The position numbers were made by a program, and so were the translations under genes. Below the pieces are notes generated by a model. That model ran no database searches. It worked only from the letters and a program-made list of their open reading frames with translations, and had not been told where the DNA came from. Positions 25,339 to 33,358 of a stretch of 52,204 nt of DNA are shown piece after piece; the first letter of the stretch is position 1; each line of letters begins with the position of its first letter. Source of the stretch: DAIOFH01 sp036745875 (GTDB taxonomy: Bacteria > Planctomycetota > SZUA-567); NCBI GenBank assembly GCA_036745875.1, contig DAIOFH010000005.1, positions 1-52,204 on the forward strand, written 5' to 3'.

Positions 25339-27171
25339 ATGTCTGTTCGCGATAGAGTAAAAGAACGCTTCCAAACGGTGATCGATACCGGCACCCCCCT
25401 GGTCGGCGTGGCCACAGGGTCGGGAATAGCCGCGAAACACGCCCTTGCAGGCGGCGCGGATTTTCTCATGGTGCCAAACGCCGGACGCTTCCGCGCCGCC
25501 GGCGTTCCCTCCCCCGCAGCCTTCATGCCGGTGGCGAACGCCAATCGTATGGCCCTGGACTGCGCGGCCCGCGAAATTCTCCCGCGCTCCGGCGGGCACC
25601 CGGTTTTTGTCTCCGCCTGCGCCACCGAACCCGGCCTCGACCAGGGCAAACTGATAAACGAAATAATCGACCTCGGCTTCCAGGGAGTAAACAACTTCCC
25701 CTCGGTCGGCTTCGTCGACGGCCGCTTCCGTGAAATTTTGGAAAAATCCGGGCTCACCTTCCAACGGGAAATTGATTTTCTCATCAAGGCCAATGAGGCA
25801 GGCCTATTCACCCTCGCCTTCGCTTTCAATATGGAGGAAGCCAAACGCCTTACGGCGAGCGGCATCGACGCAGTCTGCGTCAACCTCGGTTTGACCTCCG
25901 AGCATTCGGTCAAGGCGGCCCCCGAATCGGCGCTGGACGAATCGGTGAAGTTCCTGAACCGGATATTCGCAGCCATGGACGAAATTCCGGGCACCAGGCT
26001 GAAATTCTTTTACGGCGGCGGGCCCATAACGACACCGTCCGAGATGGAAAAGGTGTTTCTCGCCAGCCACGGCCACGGTTATGTCGGCGGCTCGGTGTTT
26101 GAGCGCATTCCCACCGCCGCCGCGGTGGAGGAGATCACCGGGCAGTTCAAGAACATCATCCAGCTCCGCCGCGAGAACGCCAGCCTCAGGAACGAACTAA
26201 TCAAGAAAAAAGGTTTTGACGAGATTGTTGGACACAGCCGCTCCATGCAGGAACTCTTCGACATCGTCAGCAAAGTCGCCGACAAGGACATAAACGTCCT
26301 CGTCTCCGGTGAAAGCGGGACAGGCAAGGAACTTGTCGTAAAGGCTATCCATTTCAACAGCCCCCGCTTTGCCAAGCCGTTCATCAAGGTCAACTGCGCC
26401 GCCATCCCCGACGCCCTTCTCGAAAGCGAACTCTTCGGCCATGCCAAAGGCGCGTTCACCGGCGCGGTGGACGAAAGAGTCGGGCTTTTCGAACTGGCCG
26501 ACAGCGGCACGCTGTTTCTGGACGAAATAGGCGAGATGAGCCTGTCCACCCAGGCAAAACTCCTGCGGGCGATACAACAGCGGGAGTTCAACCGCGTCGG
26601 CTCCAACCGCCTCATCAAAGTCAACATCAGGATCGTCGCCGCCACCAACGTCGACCTGGCGCAGTCGGTCTTGGCGGGGAAATTCCGCGAAGACCTCTTT
26701 TACAGGCTCAATGTGATCACCATCCACACGCCGGCCCTGCGCCACCACCGGGAAGACATCCCGCTCCTCGCCGCCTATTTTCTGCGTGAAAACGCCAAGA
26801 AATTCGGCCATTCCGAATGCCGCCTCACGGCGCAGGCATTGCAGGCGATGAACGACTACAGCTGGCCCGGTAATGTGCGTGAACTCGAACACGCCCTGGA
26901 AAGCGCCTCCATCCTCTGCGCCGACCGCACAATCAGCCTGCGGGATCTTCCGGTCAGCATCCAACTCGGCGGAACAAACAATCCAGCCCCGGTTCTCCAG
27001 CCTGCAAACGATGCCTATGCCTATCCGCAAGGCACGGAAAAGGAACGCATCGTTTCCGCGCTGCAGCGTTTCGAATGGCACCGCGGCAAGGCTGCGCAGT
27101 TCCTCGGCATTACCCGCAGGACTCTGTTCAACAAGATCAAAAAATACCGTCTCTCTCCCGAAGGTCTGTAA
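25339..27171 (+). CDS. sigma-54 activator with an N-terminal PEP-hydrolase-family TIM-barrel sensor
   Basis: A 610-residue fusion. Residues 1-275 form a PEP-hydrolase-family TIM barrel (PF09370 type) with NNFPSVGFVDGRFRE at 118-132 and FFYGGGPITTPSE near 223. A short helix (about 265-292) leads to an AAA+ domain (about 293-530). There Walker A is GESGTGKE (324-331), the sigma-54 contact loop is GAFTGA (371-376) and Walker B is TLFLDEIGEM. The arginine-finger region FREDLFYRLN and sensor II PGNVRELEH follow. A Fis-type helix-turn-helix ends the protein (GKAAQFLGITRRTLFNKIKK). It should remodel sigma-54 RNA polymerase when the barrel binds a small molecule. A stand-alone barrel paralogue is the first gene after a -24/-12 promoter at 29310, the likely target. 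The ligand is unknown. Confidence 0.93.
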   Translation: MSVRDRVKERFQTVIDTGTPLVGVATGSGIAAKHALAGGADFLMVPNAGRFRAAGVPSPAAFMPVANANRMALDCAAREILPRSGGHPVFVSACATEPGLDQGKLINEIIDLGFQGVNNFPSVGFVDGRFREILEKSGLTFQREIDFLIKANEAGLFTLAFAFNMEEAKRLTASGIDAVCVNLGLTSEHSVKAAPESALDESVKFLNRIFAAMDEIPGTRLKFFYGGGPITTPSEMEKVFLASHGHGYVGGSVFERIPTAAAVEEITGQFKNIIQLRRENASLRNELIKKKGFDEIVGHSRSMQELFDIVSKVADKDINVLVSGESGTGKELVVKAIHFNSPRFAKPFIKVNCAAIPDALLESELFGHAKGAFTGAVDERVGLFELADSGTLFLDEIGEMSLSTQAKLLRAIQQREFNRVGSNRLIKVNIRIVAATNVDLAQSVLAGKFREDLFYRLNVITIHTPALRHHREDIPLLAAYFLRENAKKFGHSECRLTAQALQAMNDYSWPGNVRELEHALESASILCADRTISLRDLPVSIQLGGTNNPAPVLQPANDAYAYPQGTEKERIVSALQRFEWHRGKAAQFLGITRRTLFNKIKKYRLSPEGL

Positions 27172-27390
27172 TTCCGATCATGGATATTGTCTGCCGCCAA
27201 TTGGCAAGGCATACTCTTGCTATATGCACAGACAATGAATATCATAGGTAGTTCGAGGGTAGTTTTTACGATTAAAGCAGACATTACCTTATAACCCGCA
27301 CGTCGGTGAATATTAGAGCACTTTAAGAATACTGGACAAATCGCGTGAGTGAAGCATCCTCGCGTTTGCCATAGTCGCTGGAGCTATTCG

Positions 27391-28791
27391 ATGACACAGA
27401 CCCATGACGCATTGTCGGAACCTGCGCGCCAGGGAATTGGGCTTGCGGCCAAACTCATGGGTGCGCTGGCTCTCACCGCCGCAATCTTCCTGCTGACAAG
27501 CGCGACAAGCTGGCGGACGATGCGCGCCGTCCATGACGAAATCCAAACACTACAAGCAACCATGGCCGACGGCAACACGGCTGCCATCTCAAACAGCCTC
27601 CTGGATCGTACCGACGGAGCGGTTTTCTGGCTGGCACTGGATACCTTCGCCGGTCTCGTTCTCTTGGCGGGTATTTGCTTTTATTTGATCAAAGCAATCA
27701 TCCGGCCGATACGGACAAACGCCCGACTCATACGCCGCTTCGCCGCCGGCGATGCAGGAGACGCCGTTTCCGTGAGCCAACTGGCGCGCGGCGACGAAAT
27801 CGGCGACCTGGCCCGCGCAGTCAGGGACGCGATAGCTACCCGGCGGGAGGATGCAATCATTGTCCGCGATTTGACGGCCGGTGATTTTACCACAGCAATG
27901 GCGGTGCGCGACCGAGACGACATACTGAAGCAGACCATCCGACAAGCGGCCGACATCGCTGCCAACACCCTTGGACGCGTCAAAGCGCATGCAGAAGAAG
28001 TGACGGCCGTGTGCAAAGCCATCGCGGTGGCTGGCGGGAAAATATCGGCCAATGGCAACGGCATCAAGACGGCGATGGCGGAGATTTCGACCAGCATCGA
28101 CCAGGTCAAGATATACGCAGACGACAATTCCGGCCTGGCCAAACAGGTGGTCAAGTTGGCCAATAACGGCCGGCAATCGGTCGAGCGCGGCTACGACGAT
28201 ATTGGGGAGATGGGCGTGGTGATGCTGAACATGCAGGCCTGCGGCGATCAAATCGTACGGATAGCCAAGTCCATCGGGGACATCTCCTTCCAAACCAACC
28301 TGCTGGCGCTCAACGCCAGCGTGGAGGCGGCCCGGGCGGGCCGACATGGGAAGGGATTCACCATTGTGGCGGAGGAAGTGCGCAATCTTGCAGGCAGGAG
28401 CAGCCAGGCGGCGCAGGAAACGTCGACCATCATGCAGGAAACGATCAAGCAGGTGGAACTTGCCGCGGCGGTCGCCGGCAGGATCAACGCGATATTCGCC
28501 GAAATGCAAACATACATCCAGGAAAGCGAAGACTTGCTGGTGAAGATCGTCGACGCCAGCAGCGACCAATCAGGCGGTATAAGCCATCTCACGGTAGCCC
28601 TCCATGAGGCTGACCAGGCGGCGCGGGATAACATGGAGCAGGTCGACGAGATACTGAAAACCGCCAGCCGCCTGGCAGGACAAACCAGACAGTTGCGACA
28701 GTTACTGAGTGATTTCCACGTGGATTTTGACCGCCTGCCGGATTCCCGAACCGAAGGCTCCACATTTGCCGTTGGCTTCCCTGTATACTGA
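27391..28791 (+). CDS. methyl-accepting chemotaxis protein
   Basis: A 466-residue chemoreceptor. Two membrane segments (about residues 18-38 and 78-102) enclose a periplasmic loop of only about 40 residues, too short for a dCACHE or four-helix sensor domain. A HAMP-like segment follows (IIRPIRTNARLIRRFAAGDA). The cytoplasmic signalling domain has the conserved tip SFQTNLLALNASVEAARAGR and GFTIVAEEVRNLAGRS. ATG 27391 follows GGAG by seven bases. It lies between the sigma-54 activator and its likely target operon, 55 bases before a small cysteine protein gene. It may sense through the membrane, through a partner binding protein or through cytoplasmic state. Confidence 0.93.
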   Translation: MTQTHDALSEPARQGIGLAAKLMGALALTAAIFLLTSATSWRTMRAVHDEIQTLQATMADGNTAAISNSLLDRTDGAVFWLALDTFAGLVLLAGICFYLIKAIIRPIRTNARLIRRFAAGDAGDAVSVSQLARGDEIGDLARAVRDAIATRREDAIIVRDLTAGDFTTAMAVRDRDDILKQTIRQAADIAANTLGRVKAHAEEVTAVCKAIAVAGGKISANGNGIKTAMAEISTSIDQVKIYADDNSGLAKQVVKLANNGRQSVERGYDDIGEMGVVMLNMQACGDQIVRIAKSIGDISFQTNLLALNASVEAARAGRHGKGFTIVAEEVRNLAGRSSQAAQETSTIMQETIKQVELAAAVAGRINAIFAEMQTYIQESEDLLVKIVDASSDQSGGISHLTVALHEADQAARDNMEQVDEILKTASRLAGQTRQLRQLLSDFHVDFDRLPDSRTEGSTFAVGFPVY

Positions 28792-28846
28792 GTTGTCGGT
28801 AGTATGTGTTTTCAGCCCGATTCGCAACCGCAAGGAGAAAACTGCA

Positions 28847-29071
28847 ATGGCTTGTGAAAAATTACCCACGTGTCCATTTTATAATGAAAAAATGCCCATT
28901 GACAAAGGGCTGGGCGCAGTCTACCGCAAAACCTACTGCGATACCAGCAACAAAAAATGCGCTCGCTACATGGTTGCCGTCACTCTCGGAGCGCCGGCCG
29001 TGCCAATAGATTTATATCCGAACATGACATCCCGTGCGGAAGAGATCATTACTGACGCCGAGAAAAAATAA
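28847..29071 (+). CDS. small four-cysteine protein linked to the chemoreceptor
   Basis: A 74-residue protein with four cysteines in the pattern CEKLPTC (residues 3 and 8) and YCDTSNKKC (near 32 and 39), followed by ARYMVA. It has no signal peptide or membrane segment. AAGGAG lies nine bases before ATG 28847. Similar small proteins accompany chemoreceptors and sensory proteins in other anaerobes, as far as I recall. The spacing of the cysteines would suit an iron-sulfur cluster or zinc site, and so a redox or metal-sensing role near the receptor, but this is inference. No named function is known to me. Confidence 0.8.
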   Translation: MACEKLPTCPFYNEKMPIDKGLGAVYRKTYCDTSNKKCARYMVAVTLGAPAVPIDLYPNMTSRAEEIITDAEKK

Positions 29072-29128
29072 TCCCCCTCACATCATCTCAAATGTATTCC
29101 CCGAAGATGGGAAGAAAACAAGAAACGA

Positions 29129-29163
29129 GAAATTAATGGGAATCTTTCATTCCCATTAATTTC
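29129..29163. repeat. 15-bp perfect inverted repeat upstream of the sigma-54 promoter
   Basis: GAAATTAATGGGAAT (29129-29143) and ATTCCCATTAATTTC (29149-29163) are perfectly complementary with a 5-base spacer. A third copy of the half-site TTCCCATTA follows at 29172-29180. It lies about 150-205 bases before the predicted sigma-54 start site, a plausible place for activator binding. It could instead be a terminator for the cysteine-protein gene, though no T-run follows. Confidence 0.55.
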
Positions 29164-29239
29164 CTATTCATTTCCCATTATTTACTGGTTTCCACACTAT
29201 TTCTTTACCATCATTAGTAGTGTACGCGTAATCACACAT

Positions 29240-29249
29240 CACATATGTG
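29240..29249. promoter_or_regulatory. CACATATGTG palindrome, possible activator or co-regulator site
   Basis: A perfect 10-base palindrome inside the wider arms CACACAT and ATGTGTG (29233-29251), flanked by direct repeats GCGTAAT at 29226 and 29251. It is about 90 bases upstream of the predicted sigma-54 start site, within the usual range for enhancer-like sites. Confidence 0.4.
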
Positions 29250-29309
29250 TGCGTAATTGTTTATTATTAAACGAGTTATGCCATCCACACCAATAAACTG
29301 AATACATTT

Positions 29310-29325
29310 TGGCAAGGGGATTGCA
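29310..29325 (+). promoter_or_regulatory. sigma-54 (-24/-12) promoter
   Basis: TGGCAAG-GGGA-TTGCA matches the consensus TGGCACG-N4-TTGCW with one mismatch. The invariant GG (29311-29312) and GC (29323-29324) are exactly ten bases apart. The predicted start site is near 29336, thirty bases before ATG 29366. The sigma-54 activator is encoded 2.1 kb upstream and carries the same TIM-barrel family as the first gene of this operon. Confidence 0.85.
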
Positions 29326-29365
29326 TTATGAACAATTACCATTTCAAAAACTGGACTATTCCACT

Positions 29366-30205
29366 ATGACAGATACCGACAGGAATTTGGATGGTGTTTC
29401 CGCAGGAGTGTTCGGGCGCGAGGCAATCCTCGAAAGATGGCGCGCAAAGACGACCTCCGGCGCAGCCCTCGTCGGCCTTGGCGTGGATTCGAGTTTTGCT
29501 GCTATTGCCGGCGACCATGCGGGCGCCGATTTCATGGTAGTAAACAATACGGGAAAGTTCCACCGGGCAGGCTTCGGATTGGTCGCGTCGCTTATGCCCT
29601 ATGACGACGCCAATGCGACAGTCCTCCAGATGGCGTCGGAAATCCTCCCGCAGGTGGCGAGGACTCCCATGTTCGCCGGACTGTGGGGTGCGGATCCGTT
29701 CCGCATTTCGCGTCCCCTGCTGCGCAACGCCGCCAAGGCGGGATATTCCGGCATCCAGAATTTTCCCTCGGTCGGCTTTATCGACGGGCGTTTTCGCAGA
29801 CAGATAGAGCACAGCGGCCTCGGCTACGAGCGCGAAGCGGAAATGGTCCGCCTCGCCCACGAGCTCGGCCTCGTAACCGCACCGTTCGTATTCAACAGCC
29901 AGGAAGCGCTGGAAATGGCCAAGGCCGGCGCTGACGCCCTTATTTTCCACCATGGCCTGGCGGCCCCGGACGAGCCGCCGCCAAGTCCGGAAGACAGCGC
30001 CGTCGCTTTCAACGCCGCGCTTGCCCCTGCGTTTGCCATGCGCTCCAACCTTGTCCTTTTGCATCAGGCTTCCGACGAGTCGCACGACCGGGAATTTCTC
30101 GAAATAATGCGGGACAAACTACCCTGCCACGGCCTGTTTTACGATTACGCCATCGAATGGGACGGCCTCGGGGACGAAATGAGGAAATCGGCAAAGAACG
30201 CGTAA
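29366..30205 (+). CDS. stand-alone PEP-hydrolase-family TIM-barrel protein
   Basis: A 279-residue TIM barrel of the PF09370 type. It aligns along its length with residues 1-275 of the sigma-54 activator: IQNFPSVGFIDGRFRRQIE here versus VNNFPSVGFVDGRFREILE there, then GLGYEREAEMVRLAHELGL. It lacks the activator's GGGP loop. ATG 29366 is preferred because the sigma-54 start site lies near 29336; an upstream in-frame TTG at 29309 would precede it. The ribosome site is weak (CTGGA). As first gene of the sugar operon it may process or sequester the inducer sensed by the activator's barrel, or catalyse a step on the imported compound. The catalytic activity of the family is poorly established. Confidence 0.85.
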   Translation: MTDTDRNLDGVSAGVFGREAILERWRAKTTSGAALVGLGVDSSFAAIAGDHAGADFMVVNNTGKFHRAGFGLVASLMPYDDANATVLQMASEILPQVARTPMFAGLWGADPFRISRPLLRNAAKAGYSGIQNFPSVGFIDGRFRRQIEHSGLGYEREAEMVRLAHELGLVTAPFVFNSQEALEMAKAGADALIFHHGLAAPDEPPPSPEDSAVAFNAALAPAFAMRSNLVLLHQASDESHDREFLEIMRDKLPCHGLFYDYAIEWDGLGDEMRKSAKNA

Positions 30206-30261
30206 AAGCGCATGTTTTTACTGTTTGAGGTTGTGCCTGTTCTCTTTTAGGAGGAAATGCG

Positions 30262-31263
30262 ATGTTGAGAAAAATTTGTTTTGCTTTTTTGGCCGCCGCC
30301 TTGTTGGCAACCGCGTTCACTGCTGCGCAAGCCGGTGAAAAGCGCTACCAAATCGCCACTGTCGTCAAAGTCGACGGCATCGCCTGGTTCAACCGCATGC
30401 GCGTCGGCGTCGACCAGTATGCCAAGGAAACAGGCCACGATCTGTGGATGGTCGGCCCGGCCAAGACCGATGCCGCCGAGCAGGTGCAAATTGTCGAAAA
30501 CCTCATCGCCCAGGGCGTCGACGCCATCTGCATCGTCCCCTTCTCCGTCGAAGCGGTCGAACCGGTCCTGCAAAAGGCCCGCGACAACGGCATCCTGGTC
30601 ATCTCCCATGAGGCGTCCACGCAGGAAAACGCCGACTATATCCTCGAAGCGTTCGACAACCTCGCCTATGGCGCAAACATCATGAAAAACCTCGGTAAAA
30701 ACATGGGCGGCAAGGGCGGCTACATCTGCACAGTCGGCAGCTTGACCTCGAAGTCCCAGAATGAATGGATCGACGGCGCGGTCGCCTACCAGGAAGAGAA
30801 CTTCCCCGAAATGTACCAGGTCACCTCCAGGATCGAAACATACGACGACGCCACCCAGGACTACCAAAAGCTGAAGGAAGCCCTCGTCGCCTATCCGGAC
30901 CTGAAAGGCATCTGCGACGGCCCCATGCCCACTTCGGCAGGCGCCGGCCTCGCCATCGAAGAACGCGGACTGAACGGCAAGGTGTTCTTCTCCGGCACCG
31001 GCCTCCCCTCCATCGCCGGCCAATACCTCAAGTCCGGCGCGATCCAGACCATCCACTTCTGGGACCCGAAAATCGCCGGCATCGCCATGAACAAGATGGC
31101 CATCATGATCCTCGACGGCAAAAAGGACCAGATCAAGAACGGCCTCGATCTCGGACTCGACGGCTTCACCAACCTGAAGCAGGACCCCGCCAAGCCGAAC
31201 CTCTTCTACGGTGCGGGCTGGGTCGACGTTACTGTCGCCAACATGGACGAATACGATTTCTAA
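30262..31263 (+). CDS. periplasmic sugar-binding protein (LsrB/RhaS-like)
   Basis: A 333-residue binding protein with a signal peptide (MLRKICFAFLAAALLATAFT, cleavage likely after AQA). The mature part starts RYQIATVVKVDGIAWFNRM. It shows LsrB-like segments: YDDATQDYQKLKEALVAYPD, AYPDLKGI and a C-terminal DEYDF, which compares with KYDF of LsrB. This places it in the autoinducer-2/rhamnose-binding group rather than with the RbsB-like protein at 3999. TTTAGGAGG lies about seven bases before ATG 30262. It follows the TIM-barrel gene by 56 bases and precedes the ABC genes. A very strong GC hairpin and T-run follow immediately. The ligand may be a pentose, deoxypentose or an AI-2-like furanose. 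Confidence 0.92.
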   Translation: MLRKICFAFLAAALLATAFTAAQAGEKRYQIATVVKVDGIAWFNRMRVGVDQYAKETGHDLWMVGPAKTDAAEQVQIVENLIAQGVDAICIVPFSVEAVEPVLQKARDNGILVISHEASTQENADYILEAFDNLAYGANIMKNLGKNMGGKGGYICTVGSLTSKSQNEWIDGAVAYQEENFPEMYQVTSRIETYDDATQDYQKLKEALVAYPDLKGICDGPMPTSAGAGLAIEERGLNGKVFFSGTGLPSIAGQYLKSGAIQTIHFWDPKIAGIAMNKMAIMILDGKKDQIKNGLDLGLDGFTNLKQDPAKPNLFYGAGWVDVTVANMDEYDF

Positions 31264-31272
31264 CCCTCTCCT

Positions 31273-31316
31273 GGACCGCGCGCGGCGATGTTTCCGCGCG
31301 CGGTCCGACCCTTTTT
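31273..31316 (+). terminator. strong GC hairpin with T-run after the binding-protein gene
   Basis: GGACCGCGCGCGG (31273-31285) and CCGCGCGCGGTCC (31294-31306) form a perfect 13-bp stem, followed five bases later by TTTTT. It separates the binding protein from the ABC genes of the same operon, and probably gives excess binding protein by partial termination or 3' protection. Confidence 0.75.
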
Positions 31317-31337
31317 GTACGGATTGTCGAGACAATT

Positions 31338-32291
31338 ATGGCTAACGACCTGATTCGGGTTGTCGATATCGAAAAAGGCTTTGGCGGCGTCCAGGTGCTG
31401 AAAAAAGCGTCACTGACCATCGGCCCCGGGGAAATCCGCTGCCTTGCCGGTGAAAACGGTTGCGGCAAATCGACGCTGATCAAAGTTATTTCCGGCGTCT
31501 ACGCGCACGACGGCGGCACAGTCGAATTGAACGGACGCAAATACGACCGCCTCGAACCGATCGACTCCATCCGAGAAGGCATCCAGGTCATCTACCAGGA
31601 TTTTTCCCTTTTCCCCAACCTGACGGTGGCGGAAAACCTCGCCATCAACCACCAGGTGGAACGACGGAAAAACATCGTCAGCTGGCGCGACATGCGCGAA
31701 ACGGTGAAAAAATGCCTGGCGCAGATCGACGTCGACATCCCCCTGAACAAAACTGTGGAACAGCTCACGGTGGCGGACAAGCAGCTTGTCGCCATCTCCC
31801 GGGCGTTGTTGAACGACGCCAAGGTCATCATCATGGACGAGCCGACCACCGCCCTGACGCAAAAGGAGGTCGACGCACTTTTCGTCATCATCCGCCGCCT
31901 CAAGGAACGCGACATTTCCACTCTGTTCGTCAGCCACAAGATGCGCGAAATGCTCGAAGTTAGCGAAAAAATCACCATAATGCGCAACGGCCAAGTCGTC
32001 GCCGACGGCCCGATCCGGGATTTTGACGAAGCATCCATCACCCGCCACATGACCGGCCGCGACCTCGAGGGCTTCGAGATGGAAGTCATCGCTGCCGTAG
32101 TCCTTGGTGGCGCGAGCCTCACCGGCGGGCGCGGAACTGTGCTCGGCACCATACTTGGCGTCGTTATTCTCGTCCTTATCAAAAGCAGCCTTATCCTTGT
32201 GGGCATTCCCTCCGACTGGCAAAAGGTGGCGGTCGGCCTGGTCCTCATCATCGCCACCGTCATCACCGCCATTCGTTCGAGGAGGGATTAG
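31338..32291 (+). CDS. in-frame fusion of a half ABC ATPase and the C-terminal part of a permease
   Basis: A 317-residue chimera. Residues 1-240 are a complete first ABC domain of a CUT2 ATPase: Walker A GENGCGKST (38-46), signature-like LTVADKQ (143-149) and VIIMDEPTTAL, ending with RHMTGRDL. From about residue 245 (GFEMEVIAAVVLGGASLTGG) to the end it is the last third of a CUT2 permease (ILVGIPSDWQKV, LVLIIATVITA). Missing are the second ABC domain and about two thirds of a permease, roughly 1.5 kb. The join keeps the reading frame. The ribosome site is weak. Either a real deletion has crippled the importer, or the assembly has collapsed two regions. The intact homologous layout is seen at 1370-3945. 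Confidence 0.9.
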   Translation: MANDLIRVVDIEKGFGGVQVLKKASLTIGPGEIRCLAGENGCGKSTLIKVISGVYAHDGGTVELNGRKYDRLEPIDSIREGIQVIYQDFSLFPNLTVAENLAINHQVERRKNIVSWRDMRETVKKCLAQIDVDIPLNKTVEQLTVADKQLVAISRALLNDAKVIIMDEPTTALTQKEVDALFVIIRRLKERDISTLFVSHKMREMLEVSEKITIMRNGQVVADGPIRDFDEASITRHMTGRDLEGFEMEVIAAVVLGGASLTGGRGTVLGTILGVVILVLIKSSLILVGIPSDWQKVAVGLVLIIATVITAIRSRRD

Positions 32292-32294
32292 GCC

Positions 32295-33296
32295 ATGAAA
32301 AAGGATTACTCGTTGCACAAACTGATGAGCCAGGGCAACAACATCGTGCAACTGACCCTCATTACGATCTGCACCTTCGCCCTGATGTGCTATCTCCTGC
32401 CTGACACCTTCTTCACTGTCAGGAACCTGAAATCCATGTCCTTCCTCTTTCCGGAATTGGGCATACTCTCCTTCGCCATGATGCTTGCAATGCTTACGGG
32501 CGGCATCGACCTGTCCCTGGTCGGCATAGCCAACCTCACAAGCATCCTCGTCAGCTTCACCCTTGTAAAACTGGTTCCAAAAGGCGCCGGCCCGGAAACG
32601 GCCATACCGGCCATCGCCTTGGGGATCGCCATGGCGCTGGTCATCGGCGCTGCCTGCGGCATGCTCAACGGCTTCATCATTTCGCGCTTCAAGGTCCCGC
32701 CGATCCTCGCCACCCTGGGCAGCATGCAGGTCTTTACCGGCATCGCCGTCGTGCTCACCAAGGGAGCGGCCGTCGTCGGCCTGCCTCCCCTGTATTCCAG
32801 GATCGGCAATGGGGCGATCGGAAATTTCAGCATACCGCTCATCCTCTTCCTGGCGCTTCTCCTGGTTTTCAACATCATGTTGAAGCGCTCGTTTTTCGGC
32901 ATCAAACTTTACCTTGTCGGCTCCAACGCCAAGGCGGCCGAATTCGCCGGCATCAATGTGCCGCGCGTCCTCCTGACCTCCTACATCATGTCCGGCATGC
33001 TTGCAGCCCTCGCCGGAATCGTCATGAGCTCCCGCACCAACGCGGCCAAGGCCGACTATGGCGCGTCGTATATCCTACAGGCGATACTGGTGGCGGTCCT
33101 GGGCGGGATCAGCCCCGCCGGCGGCTCGGGGAACGTGCTGGGAATCCTGATGGCGGTGCTGTCGCTGCAGTTCCTTTCCAGCGGCTTCAACATGCTCCGC
33201 TTCAGCAACTTCACCAAAGAGTTCGTCTGGGGAGCGTTCCTGCTCGGGATTATGATTGTAAATTACTACACAAATGAAAGAAAGAAAACATCTTGA
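32295..33296 (+). CDS. sugar ABC transporter permease (LsrD/RbsC-like)
   Basis: A complete 333-residue CUT2 permease. Conserved parts include MLTGGIDLSLVGIANL (about residue 60), VPPILATLGSM and LQAILVAVLGGISPAGGSG in the ATPase-contact loop. GGAGGG lies eight bases before ATG 32295, which follows the stop of the fused gene by three bases, so the two are coupled. With the permease remnant upstream it suggests the original operon had two different permeases, as lsrC and lsrD do. If the fused ATPase is inactive, this permease would need an ATPase from elsewhere. Confidence 0.92.
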   Translation: MKKDYSLHKLMSQGNNIVQLTLITICTFALMCYLLPDTFFTVRNLKSMSFLFPELGILSFAMMLAMLTGGIDLSLVGIANLTSILVSFTLVKLVPKGAGPETAIPAIALGIAMALVIGAACGMLNGFIISRFKVPPILATLGSMQVFTGIAVVLTKGAAVVGLPPLYSRIGNGAIGNFSIPLILFLALLLVFNIMLKRSFFGIKLYLVGSNAKAAEFAGINVPRVLLTSYIMSGMLAALAGIVMSSRTNAAKADYGASYILQAILVAVLGGISPAGGSGNVLGILMAVLSLQFLSSGFNMLRFSNFTKEFVWGAFLLGIMIVNYYTNERKKTS

Positions 33297-33358
33297 TATC
33301 TTGATTTATGGACCTATTGTGGCATCCATCTTAACCAGACATTGAAAAGGAACCTCGA

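Noticed and set aside
27202..27220. TGGCAAG followed by TTGC upstream of the chemoreceptor gene
   Set aside because: GG and GC are 14 bases apart instead of ten, which does not support sigma-54 binding.
29328..29369. A 13-codon leader frame (MNNYHFKNWTIPL) whose stop overlaps the ATG of the TIM-barrel gene
   Set aside because: Its ATG lies within the sigma-54 promoter, upstream of the predicted start site near 29336, so it would not be transcribed from that promoter.
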